Assembly: GCA_963575745.1 (NCBI GenBank)
Contig: CAUYUJ010015838.1
Coordinates: forward strand, 477,501 to 537,500
Length of the DNA stretch: 60,000 nt
Reading direction: 5' to 3'
Origin: Prorocentrum cordatum
Taxonomy: Eukaryota > Sar > Dinophyceae > Prorocentrales > Prorocentraceae
The position numbers and the translations under genes were made by a program. Each line of letters opens with the position of its first letter. Positions within the stretch are counted from its first letter, which is position 1. Below the pieces are notes generated by a model. That model was not told the origin of the DNA, made no database searches, and saw nothing but the letters and a program-made list of their open reading frames with translations. This document shows, piece by piece, positions 1 to 11,377 of this stretch.

Positions 1-270
1 GCCCGCCGATGACTATGACGATGTCTTCGAGTCGGCAATTAATGAGGTGTTTGAACGCGTTCTGCATGCGCGCGCTGCCGACGCGCGCGAGTGGCCCGCA
101 TGGCATTATTGAACACGGAACGTGACCCCCCCACAGCACGCGCGAAAGCGTTCGAAGGAGTTCGGCATTGGACGCGAGAGGCCCGTTTGGCAAAACTTGC
201 TGAATCTGTTGGGAAGCCGATTGTTCTCTGAAGAATCCGCTAGACCGCGAGCGCGGGATTAGTTGCAAAG
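1..270 (-). repeat. Partial D/G repeat module, reverse orientation
   Basis: This is the reverse complement of the module seen at 16060-16300, 35510-35700 and 39290-39450. The shared landmarks are a run of alternating CG and the segment encoding HARAADAREWPAW, which also occurs at 18205-18255. It runs off the left edge of the window. No gene is inferred from it. Confidence 0.6.
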
Positions 271-648
271 GTGCTGACGTCTGACCATTCGCCACACCCT
301 AGGTTCTAAACTGCGCAGTCGTCCGAGCGCTGGCCACACCCCTGATTGCGAGCGGTGCTTTCCCGCGAGCGTCGGCCACAAGTACATGCGAAGACACTTA
401 TTGTTTTCATCGTTGAGTGTTGCCCAAGTCTTCCAGACATTTGACTTTTTATTTCTTGCTCGATGAGATTTAGTACCTATCCATTAACACCACCATTCAC
501 ATCCATATCTTGAATTCCACATAATCGCAAACAATTGCGGTACCAACTCCAACCCGGGCAATCTTTTTAGTTTCTGGACAAGGTGGGAACGCATAAGCCG
601 ATCATGCGGTTCTGAAATGTACTATAGTCGCCTCACACTTGAAATTGA
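271..648. other. Unassigned stretch without a recognisable gene
   Basis: Mixed-composition sequence with no coding signal and no copy of the window's repeat modules that I can see. It is probably decayed repeat. Confidence 0.4.
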
Positions 649-770
649 ATGGTGAGGTTACTCGGCCGGTTGGAATTCGTACCAAACTGTCGTTTCGTGC
701 TGGTTGGAATAAATACCAATTGGTTTGGATTGGTCCCAGTTGGTTGGAATTGGTCCCAGATGCTGGGGAT
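649..770 (+). repeat. Short degenerate tandem repeat (TTGGAATTGGTCCCAG-like)
   Basis: About five degenerate units of 19-22 bp share GGTTGGAAT followed by a C-rich half (GTACCAA, ATACCAA, GGTCCCAG). Open frames on both strands across it are by-products of the repeat. Confidence 0.55.
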
Positions 771-1887
771 CCCTCCTAAAACGGGAGCCCCCGGATCCCG
801 TGGACGCCCCAACAAAAGATCCCCATGGCTGACCTACAGCCAGTGCGCGGCGGCGAGATGGGCCCAAGGCCACTGTCCCAGAACACCTCGACTACCGCGA
901 GGCCCCCCCTGCCGCGGGGGGCTCGCACTGGTGCGCCGAAAGGCCGCGGGCGGGCAAGGGGATCGGGATGATCGGACAAGGTCCCGGGCCAGGTCGCTCA
1001 CGGCACTCGACCAGAAAGGGGACCTGTAGGCATCGGGAGCTGGCCCTCCCTCCTGGCCCTGCGGCCTGCGCCCGCCCGCCAGCTCCCGATCCCACCACGC
1101 GCGTCGCCCCCTCTGCCCCCCCCCGCCGCCCGGCGGCCCGCGAGCAGGGGCGGGCCGATGGCCAGCTCTCCCCCTCGCGCTCCGCGTCCTCCTCCCCTGC
1201 CCAGCTTCCGCCAATCCCCCCCCCCAGCTCCCCCTCCCCCACCCGCCCCGCCTCGCTCCCCCTCCCCGGCTTCCGCCAATCCTCCCCCTCCACGCCGTGC
1301 CGCCCCCTGCAGTCAAGCCGCGGGAATAAGGACCACTTTGTGTTCGGGGGGAAAAGCTCTGGTGTTCGGGCCGAACCTCCGATATAGGTGGGGCGGCCTA
1401 CAGGTGGGGCAGCCTACTCGTGGCTGAGGCAAGCCGCGGCCAGAGCGAAAACGATCGTTCCTTACTCACCGCTGCATGTGGCATCACGCTGACTGCAGCC
1501 GAAGGCCCCCCCCCACCCCCACCGCGCCCAGACAGAGAAAGGCGGGCGGGCGGGCGGCCCGACGAACTGCGGAAACAGGTCCCCCACCCGCCGCCGCGCG
1601 TCTTCGGCCGACCTGGCGTTGGCGCGGCGGCGCGCACCCACGCCGCCAGCGACGACGGCGACGCTGACGACGGCGCCGCCGACGACGGCGAGGGTCACGA
1701 CGGCGGCCTGCGGACGCGGAGGGATGGCGAGGCGGACCGCGTCCCCGCGTCCTGAATATTGCCTGGAGCGCTGGGGGCTGCCAGGAGTGATGAGGTTCGC
1801 ACGAGAGTCACAAGAGCGTGTGCGCATCATGGCCCGAGGCATGAGCGCGGACGAGTGGAGTCCAGGGGATGGGATGGGAGAAACATA
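771..1887. other. GC-rich region without a convincing gene
   Basis: C-runs dominate 1075-1310, where CTTCCGCCAATCC recurs. At 1650-1700 there is a short run of GACGACGGC-type triplets. Open frames here are long because of base composition and match no family I recognise. Confidence 0.4.
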
Positions 1888-2160
1888 AAAATGATAAGAC
1901 GAATAATAATAATAATGATACTAATAATAATAATGATGATAATAATAATAATAGTAATAATAATAATAATAAGAATAATAATAATGATGCTAATAATAAT
2001 ATTACAAGAAGAAGACTAAGAGGACGATATACCAATAATAATAACAACAATAAGAATAATAATAATGATAATGATAATAATAATCATAATAGTAATAGTA
2101 ATAATGGAAATAATAATGATACTAATAGTAATAATGATGATGATGATGAACAAACATAAT
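1888..2160 (+). repeat. (AAT)n microsatellite tract
   Basis: Nearly uninterrupted AAT triplets with scattered GAT, AGT and AAC variants. The same kind of tract is found at 4021-4082 and resumes at 5683, on the two sides of composite element 2. Confidence 0.9.
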
Positions 2161-2293
2161 GAGCAGCAGAAGAAGAGGAATAATGGGCCATAGACCTGGG
2201 GGAGCTCACGGCCCAAACCATGATGTCGACCCCTCCCCTGGTCCTCGCCCCCCTCTTGGATGCCCAAGAAGCCAATCCCACCCAGTGATCCTG

Positions 2294-2500
2294 AGGGGCA
2301 ACGATACCTAAGGGGGGGACTGGCATAGGGGGGATGCATCGACCTGGAATCGGCAATACATCGCCGATAGATCGTCGATAGGCCCCCAAATCCGCATCTT
2401 CCTGTGCAGAATGAGGCTATCGGGCCCCTATCGACGATCAATGAGCGACTAGGGGTCGATGCATCCCCCACTATACCTATCCCCCCCTCTCGTTGCCCCC
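2294..2500. mobile_element. Small inverted-repeat element, relative of intron 1 of the protease gene
   Basis: The ends are inverted copies of each other. The left end begins GGGGCAACG and reaches GATGCATCGACC; the right end runs from GGTCGATGCATCCCCC to CGTTGCCCC. The core holds a second inverted pair around ATCGCCGATAG and CTATCGACGATC. No protein is encoded, so it is non-autonomous. The sequence 52205-52423, the first intron of protease gene 1, is a clear relative: it shares the CTGGAATCGGCAAYACATCG block, the GGCCCCTATCG block and the same outer ends. Size and structure fit a MITE or introner. The transposase class cannot be told from the ends. Confidence 0.75.
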
Positions 2501-2658
2501 GAGGTCCTCGTCGTCCGGTGTTCGGGCCGTACCTCAAACCTCCGGCGGCCGTTCGGGACGATCCAGGCATCCCCGGAACGATCTCGGCGAGGCGCAGCCG
2601 CTGGAACGCACTCCGAGGCTGGAAGGCCGCCGAGAAGCTGCGAAAGCGTCAGAAAAAA
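2501..2658. other. GC-rich spacer
   Basis: Short spacer between the inverted-repeat element and composite element 1. No gene or repeat recognised. Confidence 0.4.
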
Positions 2659-2741
2659 CATGATGGACCCACGAACCCGGAAAGGGATAAAGACATGTGC
2701 AGCATGGTCACGTTTTCACGATACCCAACTGGGCGACATCT

Positions 2742-2875
2742 CACGAAACATCCCACGAGACACCCCGCGAAACATCCCACGAGACACCTCACGAAACATT
2801 CCACGAGACACCTCACGAAACATTCCACGAGACACCCCGTGAAACATTCCACGAGACACCCCACGAACAGGCAAC
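2742..2875 (+). repeat. 24-bp minisatellite
   Basis: Units of the form ACGAAACATYCCACGAGACACC with a Y-C spacer. The period of 24 is divisible by three, so it reads as an 8-residue peptide repeat (RHLTKHST-like) that should not be taken as a protein. Confidence 0.85.
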
Positions 2876-2925
2876 CACTCAACCAGACACGCCACGAAAC
2901 ATTCCACGGGGGTGCGACTGGGTGT

Positions 2926-3263
2926 GGTCGTGCTGGGGTGTGGTCGTGCTGGGGTGTGGTCGTGCTGGGGAGTGGTCGTGCTGGGGTGTGGTCGTGCTGG
3001 GGGGTGGTCGTGCTGGGGGGTGGTCGTGCTGGGGGGGTGGTCGTGCTGGGGGGTGGTCGTGCTGGGGCGTGGTCGTGCTGGGGCGTGGTCGTGCTGGGGC
3101 GTGGTCGTGCTGGTCGTGCTGGGGTGTGGTCGTGCTGTGGTGTCGTGCTGGGGTATGGTCGTGCTGGGGTGGGGTCGTGCTGGGGTGGGGTCGTGCTGGG
3201 GTCTGGTCGTGCTGGGGTGTGGTCGTGCTGGGGTATGGTCGTGCTAGGGTGGGGTCGTGCATT
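2926..3263 (+). repeat. 16-bp minisatellite (GGGGTGTGGTCGTGCT)
   Basis: About twenty units. Since 16 is not a multiple of three, all frames stay open and give a 16-residue pattern (GVVVLGCGRAGVWSCW). Unit variants (GTGTGG, GAGTGG, GGTGG, GCGTGG) come in an order that recurs in the other 16-bp arrays. Confidence 0.9.
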
Positions 3264-3659
3264 TCGCTCGAGACATCCTGCCAAAATTCCAGGAAATCGT
3301 ACAAAAACAAACGAATTAGTCGAGACATCATCGAAATTCCTTCGCGCGGGGCGCTTTTCCGCGTCGCGGTCGGCTCTGCAAAACAAGCGTTTCGCTCGAG
3401 ACATCCTCGGCAAACTCTGCGGAGCAAGCGTTTCGCTCGAGACATCCTCAACACACGAAAAAGTGGCCCGCACCCTGTGATTTATCGATCGGGATTTCAA
3501 AAACAAGCGTTTCGCTCGAGACATCCTCAAATTTTAATTCGCCGGCCTCCTTCGACCTCGTTATTTATCAGGGAAAAAATTCGCCGGCCTCCCTCAAGTT
3601 GGCACCGGGGGACAGGTTTACCTACTAAAAGAGAACCCTGGGCCCCCGCCCTTTCCGGG

Positions 3660-4023
3660 AACCTCGGGCCTCGCACCTCGACGCCGTTTGTCTCGTGTCT
3701 CGTGCCCCCCGAACGCTGCCCCCCCGAGGGGCGATGGACGCGAGGCCGGCGACGGCCTGCTCAGCTCGGTGAGGCGGGCGTCGGAGGGCGGGAACAGGAG
3801 CACGGCGATCAGGTCGCCTCGGGGCGGCCGTCGGACCCCCGCTGGCGGCGGCCCAGTGTGCGGGACGGCTCGAGGGGCTCGAGGGCGATCAGACGACGGC
3901 GACGGCGACGGGGGTGGGAGGAGGGGGGGAGGAAGAGGAGGAGAGGGAGGGGGAGGGCAGGGAGGAATGGGGAAGATGAAGAAGACGTAGACGAACGAAA
4001 CCAGTAAGAAGCAGGTAAAAACG

Positions 4024-4061
<38 letters not shown>

Positions 4062-4083
4062 CAATAACAATAATAATAATAAA
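3660..4083. other. Spacer with (GGA)n and (AAT)n tracts
   Basis: 3660-3900 is GC-rich without a recognisable gene. 3905-3975 is a purine GGA/GGGA tract. 4021-4082 is an AAT tract into which element 2 appears to be inserted. Confidence 0.6.
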
Positions 4084-5682
4084 CATGATGGACCCACGAA
4101 CCCGGAAAGGGATATAGACATGTGGAGCATGGACACGTTTTCATGATACCCAACTGGGCAACACCTCACGAAACATCCCACGAGACACCTCACGAAACAG
4201 CCCACGAGACACCTCACGAAACATTCCACGAGACACCTCACGAAACATTTCACGAGACACCCCGCGAAACATTCCACGAGACACCCCACGAAACATTCCA
4301 CGACGACAGGCAACCACTCAACCAAGGCGGTGTGGTCGTGCTGGGGAGTGGTCGTGCTGGGGTGTGGTCGTGCTGGTCGTGCTGGGGGGTGGTCGTGCTG
4401 GGGGGTGGTCGTGCTGGGGGGTGGTCGTGCTGGGTGGTTGTGCTGGGGCGTGGTCGTGCTGGGGCGTGGTCGTGCTGGGGCGTGGTCGTGCTGGGGCGTG
4501 GTCGTGCTGGGGCGTGGTCGTGCTGGGGTGTGGTCGTGCTGTGGTAAGGTCGTGCTGGGGTGCGGTCGTGCTGGGGTGTGGTCTTGCTGGGGTGGGGTCG
4601 TGCTGGGGTGTGATCGTGCTGGGGTGGGGTCGTGCTGGGGTGTGGTCGTGCTGGGGTGTGGTCGTGCTAGGGTGGGGTCGTGCTGGGGTGGGGTCGTGCT
4701 GGGGAGTGGTCGTGCTGGGGTGTGGTCGTGCTGGGGTGTGGTCATGCTGGGGCGTGGTCGTGCTGGGGTGGGGTCGTGCTGGGGTGGGGTCGTGCTGGGG
4801 TGGGTTCGTGCTGGGGTGCTCCGCACCCTGTGATTTATCGATCGGGTCGTGCTGGGGTGTGGTCGTGCTGGGGTGTGGTCGTGCTGGGGTGGTCGTGCTG
4901 GGGTGTGGTCGTGCTGGGGTGTGGTCGTGCTGGGGAGTGGTCGTGCTGGGGTGTGGTCGTGCTGGGGGGTGGTCGTGCTGGGGGGTGGTCGTGCTGGGGG
5001 GGTGGTCGTGCTGGGGTGTGGTCGTGCTGGGGCGTGGTCGTGCTGGGGCGTGGTCGTGCTGGGGTGTGGTCGTGCTGTGGTGAGGTCGTGCTGGGGTGTG
5101 GTCGTGCTGGGGTGTGGTCTTGCTGGGGTAGGGTCGTGCTGGGGTCGGGTCGTGCTGGGGTGTGGTCGTGCTGGGGTATGGTCGTGCTGGGGTGGGGTCG
5201 TGCTGGGGTGGGGTCGTGCTGGGGTCTGGTCGTGCTGGGGTGTGGTCGTGCTGGGGTATGGTCGTGCTAGGGTGGGGTCGTGCATTTCGCTCGAGACATC
5301 CTGCCAAAATTCCAGGAAATCGTACAAAAACAAAGGAATTAGTCGAGACATCATCGAAATTCCTTCGCGCGGGGCGCTTTTCCGCGTCGCGGTCGGCTCT
5401 GCAAAACAAGCGTTTCGCTCGAGACATCCTCGGCAAACTCTGCGGAGCAAGCGTTTCGCTCGAGACATCCTCAACGCACGAAAAAGTGGCCCGCACCCTG
5501 TGATTTATCGATCGGGATTTCAAAAACAAGCGTTTCGCTCGAGACATCCTCAAATTTTAATTCGCCGGCCTCCTTCGACCTCGTTATTTATCAGGGAAAA
5601 AATTCGCCGGCCTCCCTCAAGTTGGCACCGGGGGACAGGTTTACCTACTAAAAGAGAACCCTGGGCCCCCGCCCTTTCCGGG
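4084..5682 (+). mobile_element. Composite element 2 (type A cargo), inserted in an AAT tract
   Basis: Complete head and tail, as in element 1, with tail loop CCCC. A 24-bp array lies at 4160-4312. Two 16-bp arrays follow (4328-4817 and 4846-5286), separated by a short piece containing GTGATTTATCGATCGGG, which otherwise occurs near the element's 3' part. (AAT)n tract lies to the left, and AAAAATACTAATAATAAC resumes to the right, so the AAT microsatellite was probably the target. No coding capacity. Confidence 0.8.
4328..5286 (+). repeat. 16-bp minisatellite, two blocks
   Basis: The longest 16-bp array pair in the window. Unit variants follow the same order as at 2926-3263. The break at 4818-4845 carries the GTGATTTATCGATCGGG junction piece, as if two arrays were joined. 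Confidence 0.9.
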
Positions 5683-6248
5683 AAAAATACTAATAATAAC
5701 AACAATAATAATAATAATAAGAAGAAGAAGAAGACGGAGACGAGAGCGCCAAACAGGCGGCTTGGCATCGGCCGAAAGCATGCCCCGCTGCAGGCTGCGA
5801 AGGCGCAGCTCTTTACAACGAAGGGAGAAGAGGGGGGAGGAGGAGGAGGAGGAGGAGGAGGAGGAGGAGGAGGAGGAGGAGGGGGAGGGAGAGGGGTGGA
5901 GGGGGAAGGGGGAGAAGGAGACTGAGGAGGAGAAGTGAAAGGCAGGGCGAGCGAAAAGTAGTATTGAAGAGGAGGAGGCGAGGGAGGAAGACCGAGCATG
6001 ATGAGGGGAAAGAAGGGAAAGGGGAAGGATTGCAAGGATGGAAAGGGCAACGGTGTCAGAAAGATAAGGGATGAGGATGTGCATGATAGGAGGAGGGAGG
6101 ATCAGGAGGAGGAGGAGAAGCGATAAGTGGGAAGGGGTACGTTAGATGAGAAGGAGGCCGAGAGAAGAGAGTACACAGATGGTGCATGATGCAGAATGAA
6201 GAAGAGAATAAGGGGAAAGGGAGGAAAGACAACATGCCATGTAAAAAA
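5683..6248. repeat. AAT remnant, (GGA)n tract and purine-rich spacer
   Basis: AAT/AAG triplets at 5687-5740, then a GGA array at 5826-5935, then purine-rich sequence up to element 3. No gene seen. Confidence 0.7.
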
Positions 6249-6333
6249 CATGATCGACCCACGAACCCGGAAACGAATATAGAAATGCAAGGCATGGCGG
6301 CGTTTCAAAGACACCTGATTGGGAGACGGGCAA

Positions 6334-8040
6334 GTGCAATGCTGAATGTATCGATCTTGATGTACCGTGCCGACGGCTGTGCTGTGCCGCGCCGTTCTTA
6401 ATTGCAATGCGCCATGCCGCGATTGTGCTCTGTAGCGTTGTGGATCGAGTCCTCCTTGGCATCCGAGTCCTCACCGAACGGATCTGGATCTTAAGCTCGA
6501 GCTGCCTCAGCACATAGTAGCTACCCCAGAGCTAGTTGACAGGGGGACATGCTAATTAGGAAGACGCGCCGCGGAACGTCCCAAGGGACGCGCCAGGCGA
6601 CGTGCCAGGGGACGTGCCAAAGAGACGCGCTACGGAACGTGCCAATGGACGTGCCACGGCACGTGCCAAGGGACGCGCCGCGCGACGTGCCAGGGGGACT
6701 CGCCACGGGACGCGCCACGGAACGTGCCAAGGAACGTGCCAAGGTGCAATGCTGAATGCATCGGTCTTGATGTACCGTGCACAGGGCTGTGTTGTGCTGC
6801 GCCGTGCTGAACTGCGATGTGCCATGCCGCGATTGTGCTCTATACAACGTTGTGGATCGAGTCCTCCTTGGCATCCGAATCCTGACCGAACTGATCTGGA
6901 TCTTAAGCTCGAGCTGCCTGAGCACGTAGTAGCTGCCCCAGAGCTAATTGACAGGGGGACATGCTAGGAGGACGCGCCGCGGAACGTCCCAAGGGACGCG
7001 CTAGGCGACGTGCCAGAGGACGTGCCATGGGGACGTACCGCGCGACCTGCCAAAGGGACGCGGTACGGAACGTGCCAATGGACGTTTCACGGGACGTGCC
7101 AGGGGACGCGCCGCGCAACGTGCCAGGGGGACTGGCCACGGGACGCACCACGGAACGTGCCAAGGTGCAATGCTGAATGCATCGGTCTTGATGTACAGTG
7201 CCTAGGGCTGTGTTGTGCTGCGCCGTGCTGAACTGCGATGTGCCATGCCGCGATTGTGCTCTATACAACGTTGTGGATCGAGTCCTCCCTGGCATCCGAA
7301 TCCTGACCGAACTGATCTGGATCTTAAGCTCAAGCTGCCTGACTGAGCACATAGTAGCTGCCCCAACGCTAATTGACCGAGGGGACATGCCAGGAGGACG
7401 CGCCGCGGAACGTCCCAAAGGACGCGTCAAGCGACGTGCACCGCGGGACGTGCCAAAAAGACGCACCGCGGGACGTAACAAGGGGACGCCATACGGAACG
7501 TGCCAATGACGTGCCGCGGGACGTGCCAAGGGACGCGCCGCGCGACGTGGCAAGGGGACTTTCCACGGAACGCACCAAAAAACGTGCCAAAATGCAATGT
7601 TGAATGTAACGATCTTGATGTAATTACCGTGCCGACGGCTGTGCTGTGCTGGGCCGTGCTGAACTGCGATGTGCCATGCCGCGCTTGTGCTCTATATAGC
7701 GTTGTGGATCGAGTCCTCTTTGCATCCGAGTCCTGCCCGAACTGATCTGGATCTTAAGCTCGAGCTGCCTGAGCAGATGGTAGCTGCCCCAGAACTAATC
7801 GACAGGGGGACATGCCAGGAGGACGCGCCGCGGAACGTCCCAAGGGACGCGCCAGGCGACGTGCCAGGGGACGTGCCATGGGCACGCACCGCGGGACGCG
7901 CCAAGGGGACGCGCTACGGAACGTGCCAATGGACGTGCACCGCGCGACGTGCCAAGGGGACTCGCCACGGGACGCTCCGCGGAACGTGCCAGGCAACATG
8001 CCAGCCTGCAATGCAATGGGTATCGATACTGATGTACCGT
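6334..8040 (+). repeat. ~415-bp tandem B units
   Basis: Units begin at TGCAATGCTGAATG (6334, 6745, 7166, 7594, about 8008). Each has a ~230-bp conserved part (containing ATCTGGATCTTAAGCTCGAG) and a ~190-bp part made of degenerate 12-16 bp steps around ACGTGCCAAGGGACGCGCC. The peptide frames across it change between units. Confidence 0.85.
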
Positions 8041-8079
8041 GCCGAGGGCTGTGCTGTGCCTGGGCGACCTGGGCACGTG

Positions 8080-8490
8080 AAAACACGCGTTTCGATCAAG
8101 ACGTTCTCAGCACATCCTCATGCTAGACATCCGCCTAAGCAATCTGAACACGTGCAAACAAGCGTCTCGATTGAGACTTCCTCGACACATCCTCATGCTA
8201 GACATCCGCCTGGACGACCTGAACACGTGAAAACAAGCCTCTGGTTCGAGACATCCTCAACAAATCCTCATGCTAGACATCTGTCTGGGCAACCTAGAGG
8301 CGTGAAACCAAGCGTCTCGCTCGAGACATCCTCAAGACCTGGGCACGTGAAAACAAGCATTTCACTTGAGAGATCCTCTGAATTCTGGTACCCAGGAGAG
8401 GACAATCTATGACACAAAACAAGCGTTTCGCTCGAGACATCCTCAACAAATTCTGAAACAACAGCGTTTCGCTCGAGAGATCCTCAAATT
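8080..8490 (+). repeat. C-type array (TTTCGCTCGAGACATCCTC)
   Basis: Repeats of about 40-75 bp, each containing a version of CTCGAGACATCC, separated by pieces such as CATGCTAGACATCCGCCTGG. Confidence 0.8.
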
Positions 8491-8608
8491 TTAATTCGCC
8501 GACCCACCTCGACCTCGATATTTATCGCAAAAGAAATTCGCCGGCCCACCTCAAGTCAAACCCGGGGGAAACCCACGAAAAGAACCCTGGGCCTCAGCCC
8601 TGTCCGGG

Positions 8609-8779
8609 AAATCTGTGGAAAGGGGCGATCTAAGGTTGATGATGATGGTGATGGTGATGGTGATGGTGATGATGACGATGATGATGCTGCTGCTGCTGAT
8701 GATGATGATGATGAAGGCGCCGATTACGATGACCTTGGACATGTATGGCTCCATAAATGTAAACCTGCTGATTTTAAGA
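8609..8779 (+). repeat. (GAT)n/(GGT)n tract
   Basis: 8632-8716 is a run of GATGGT and GATGAT triplets. The remainder is unremarkable. Confidence 0.8.
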
Positions 8780-10640
8780 AGGGGGCAGTCAGAGAATCTG
8801 TGGATTCGGTCTGTGTCGGAGATTCGGTTTTCTGCTATGTATGGTGTAGAGAGGACCAGGAGGACAGCGCGGCAAGGACGAGGGGAAGGAGGAACAAGAC
8901 GACGAAGAACGGGCGAAGGGCCAGTATCCCCATTCGTCTTATCGTCCCAGGCCAGGAGCACGGGCAGAAGAGAAAAACGCATCGGAGTCACATTGGAGCC
9001 AGATTGGGGCAATCTTGGGGCTAACTAAACATCACGGGGTCATTTTGGGACAATCTCGAGGTAATCTCGAGGTCGTCTCAGAGGCGGCGCTCGTATGTCA
9101 CGGAATACCCACTGGATGCGACGTCATGCTATGGCGGCATTGGTGGTGGTGTCGATGTTTGTTGTTTGTGGTCTGTTGCCCTTCTTCTTGTTGCTGTTGC
9201 GGTGTTCTGCTCTTGGTGTTGCTACTGCTGTCTCTGTTGTGCGGGTAAACGGATTTGCTAACATTGGTGGCGGCTTGCGTTTTGATCAGTTCACAGCACG
9301 CGAGGGGATGTATGAACCGAGCATGGCCGCGAGGAGTGCTTGCACATAAAATGGGTTGTCATTAGCATTATCGCTGTTGCTGTTGATGTCGTTGTTGCCG
9401 TGACTCTTGATGCCAGCTGTGTTGTTGGTAGTGTTGTAAGTTTCGTTTGTGTTGTTCCTGTTGCTGGTGATGCTGCTTTGTTCACTCGGTGTCTTCGCCG
9501 GATGTATGTTTGTTGCGCCTGGGCTCGTTGAACACGGCCGATCGGACGATCGGACAATTAGGCTTCTTGTATGCTTGTTGTTTGTGTCACAATCTTCGTC
9601 GTCGCTGGATTTTGTTTTTGGATTCTTTTTTCCAGAAAGCAATTGTGATTGATCCCCCCATCCAGTGCACCTTGCGCTATTCAAATAAAGTGTTCTTCCA
9701 AGGGCTCGAGCCTGTTTTTTTGTTTTTGTTTATAAACAACAAAAAGAAAATCACCATAATGAATTGGTGGCTCCCGTTTACAACAACAGCGGCTCCCGCC
9801 TGAGACTTCCTCTTTCGAAATCGTGCTCTCGCGAGGGACGTCCACATTTTTTACGCATGCAAAAGTAGCTCTCTCGCGTGGCATCCCATCGCAATTCATT
9901 GCGGCGCCGTTCCCCCCTAGACTTGGGAGCCACGCTCCCACGCTGCAGTTCCTCACGACTTACTCGGGGGTCGCGCTCTCGCTCAAAACTTCCTCGCGCT
10001 GCATGTTAGTCTGACACTTCACCGACCCGCCCGCTCGACCCGGCCGTCTGCCCGTTAGGGCCCGCCCGCCCGACCCCCGTCTAGCTCTGCCGCTCGCACT
10101 CCTGCTCCTAAACCCCCTTCTGCAAGTGGCGCTCGTGCTCCATCCTTTCCCTTCCCCCCTGTCTCTTCCCTCCTCCCTTCCTTCCCCTGTTTCAGCGGCT
10201 GCGCCAACTACACGTGGCGGGTAAAGAAAATATGCTCCCAAAAGGGGTACGATCGAAGACGAAGAGGGTGGGCATCGAGAATTTGGGATAACCGTGTTGA
10301 ATAGCAGGCGAGCAGGTGAGAGCGAACAGTCTTAGAACGATTGCTGCTGATGTTGTTTGTTGTTGCCGTTGTTGGTGTTGCCGTCTGTTTTTGCCCAATA
10401 CAACCTCACAAAGAGCACCGCCAACAGGAAACACTTACATGGGATATGCCATGAAACGTTTAAAGGACTCTCCGATGTCGGACCCCATATCCCTTGAACG
10501 CGCCTGCGATGCGACATTCAAGTTTAATGGGTTGCCGACGTAGTAGGTGCTGCAGTGGAACGGCCCATGACCACATTTGAAGGGCAGGCGCACACGCCAT
10601 CAAACAATGAACATATATTGCATCACTTAGATTGCAACAG
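8780..10640 (+). repeat. Block duplicated in inverted orientation at 22.3-28.8 kb
   Basis: 8780-9830 matches the reverse complement of 27715-28830. Shared landmarks are CCAATGCGTTTCTC on the opposite strand and the GTT-rich stretch. 9780-10640 matches the reverse complement of 22285-23110, with the GCGAGAGCGCGATT steps and a GATCGAAGACGAAGAG block. It includes TTG-rich tracts at 9160-9240 and 10340-10385. A possible degraded exon lies at 10438-10600 on the minus strand. Confidence 0.75.
10438..10600 (-). pseudogene. Possible degraded exon inside a repeat
   Basis: On the minus strand an open frame reads KCGHGPFHCSTYYVGNPL and ends just before GTAAGTG, a good donor site. The inverted copy at 22298-22440 keeps KCGHGLFRHNTYYGNGPLN but has lost the donor and then changes frame. 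Agreement at the peptide level over about 25 residues suggests a coding origin, perhaps exon capture by the repeat. I do not recognise the protein. Confidence 0.25.
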
Positions 10641-11276
10641 GTCGATAGTACCATGTAGCCACGTAAGCTGCGCACCACATAGATTCTCTTTTCTTAACAG
10701 AGAATAGACTCTACTCCGCCCCCTGGATTATCCGCCTCCTTTTCGCATTGCAAATTACATATGATTAAGCCCCCTCGTCCATCCTGAAGATGAATCGATT
10801 CCATCCCAGCCCAGCTGGTATCCGCCCCCCCCGCCATCCTCTGAAAAATATGCGATGCGCGCGCACTCGCTTATCGAAAACAGTGAAAGTGGGACGAAGT
10901 GATGTCGCGCGCGCATGCCGGAATCCTTCCAAATCCGTCGGTTTCGTAAGGATTTCAAAATCAAGTGTTCAAAAAACATGTAACATCGTATGGTATCGCA
11001 ACATGGCTTTCCAAACAAACGTCTGCTCGCGTTCTTGCGAATTCTTAAGGAAACAATGGGTTTTCAAAATTTCCAGAGAATGCTACCAAACCTGCTTCAC
11101 GCGCGCGAATGTCGAAATCGTTCGAACGCCCTTGCGCGCGCGCCGTCGCGAGAACCATTTGCAAACAATGAGGCGACACGCACACGCGCGCGTCGTTGCG
11201 CGCGCATGCCGACATCCGTCGAGAACCGCCGGCTTCGTAGCATGGTTCCCCAGCATGAAAGCTAATGGTTTCACAA
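10641..11276 (+). repeat. H and D modules
   Basis: 10745-10850 is the H module (GTCCATCCT, CCCAGCCCAGCTGGTATCC, then GCGCGCGCACTCG). 10850-11275 is the D module (GGGACGAAGTG, alternating CG, GCATGCCG, AAATCC, then GAACGCCCTTGCGCGCG). The same pair occurs many times between 33 and 51 kb. Confidence 0.75.
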
Positions 11277-11377
11277 CATGAATTGTCAACCGAATCGACC
11301 CACGAACCCGGAAAGGAATCTACACAAGTAAGCCATGGAAACGCTTCAAAAACACCTGATTGGGCGACGGGCAAATG

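Larger units (their letters stand above)
2659..3659 (+). mobile_element. Composite element 1 (type A cargo)
   Basis: It has the complete shared head (CATGATGGACCCACG, then AACCCGGAAAGGG) and the complete tail (stem GGGC, loop CCCC, stem GCCC at 3640-3651, then TTTCCGGG). In order it carries a 24-bp array (2742-2875), a 16-bp array (2926-3263), a short C-type array with CTCGAGACATCC, and the tail module with two direct copies of TTCGCCGGCCTCC. No enzyme is encoded. Its last ~420 bp are almost identical to those of element 2, so the two copies are young. Confidence 0.8.
6249..8608 (+). mobile_element. Composite element 3 (type B plus C cargo)
   Basis: Head CATGATCGACCCACG and tail (GGGC-CTCA-GCCC, then CCGGG). 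It carries four complete ~415-bp B units and the start of a fifth (6334-8040), then a C-type array (8080-8490). The head is followed by the same ~90 bp as type A elements before the cargo diverges, so A and B elements share both ends but differ inside. Confidence 0.8.

Noticed and set aside
2404-5925. Long open frames reading GCGRAGVWSCWGVVVLG and HTPARPHPSTT patterns as repeat proteins
   Set aside because: They are translations of a 16-bp minisatellite that keeps all six frames open. The same peptides appear wherever the array does, and no start or splice context supports them.
6440-6500. Pol III internal promoter in the B unit (GGATCGAGTCC resembles a B box, TAGCGTTGTGG an A box)
   Set aside because: The two matches overlap, while real A and B boxes are tens of bases apart, and no tRNA-like fold is visible.
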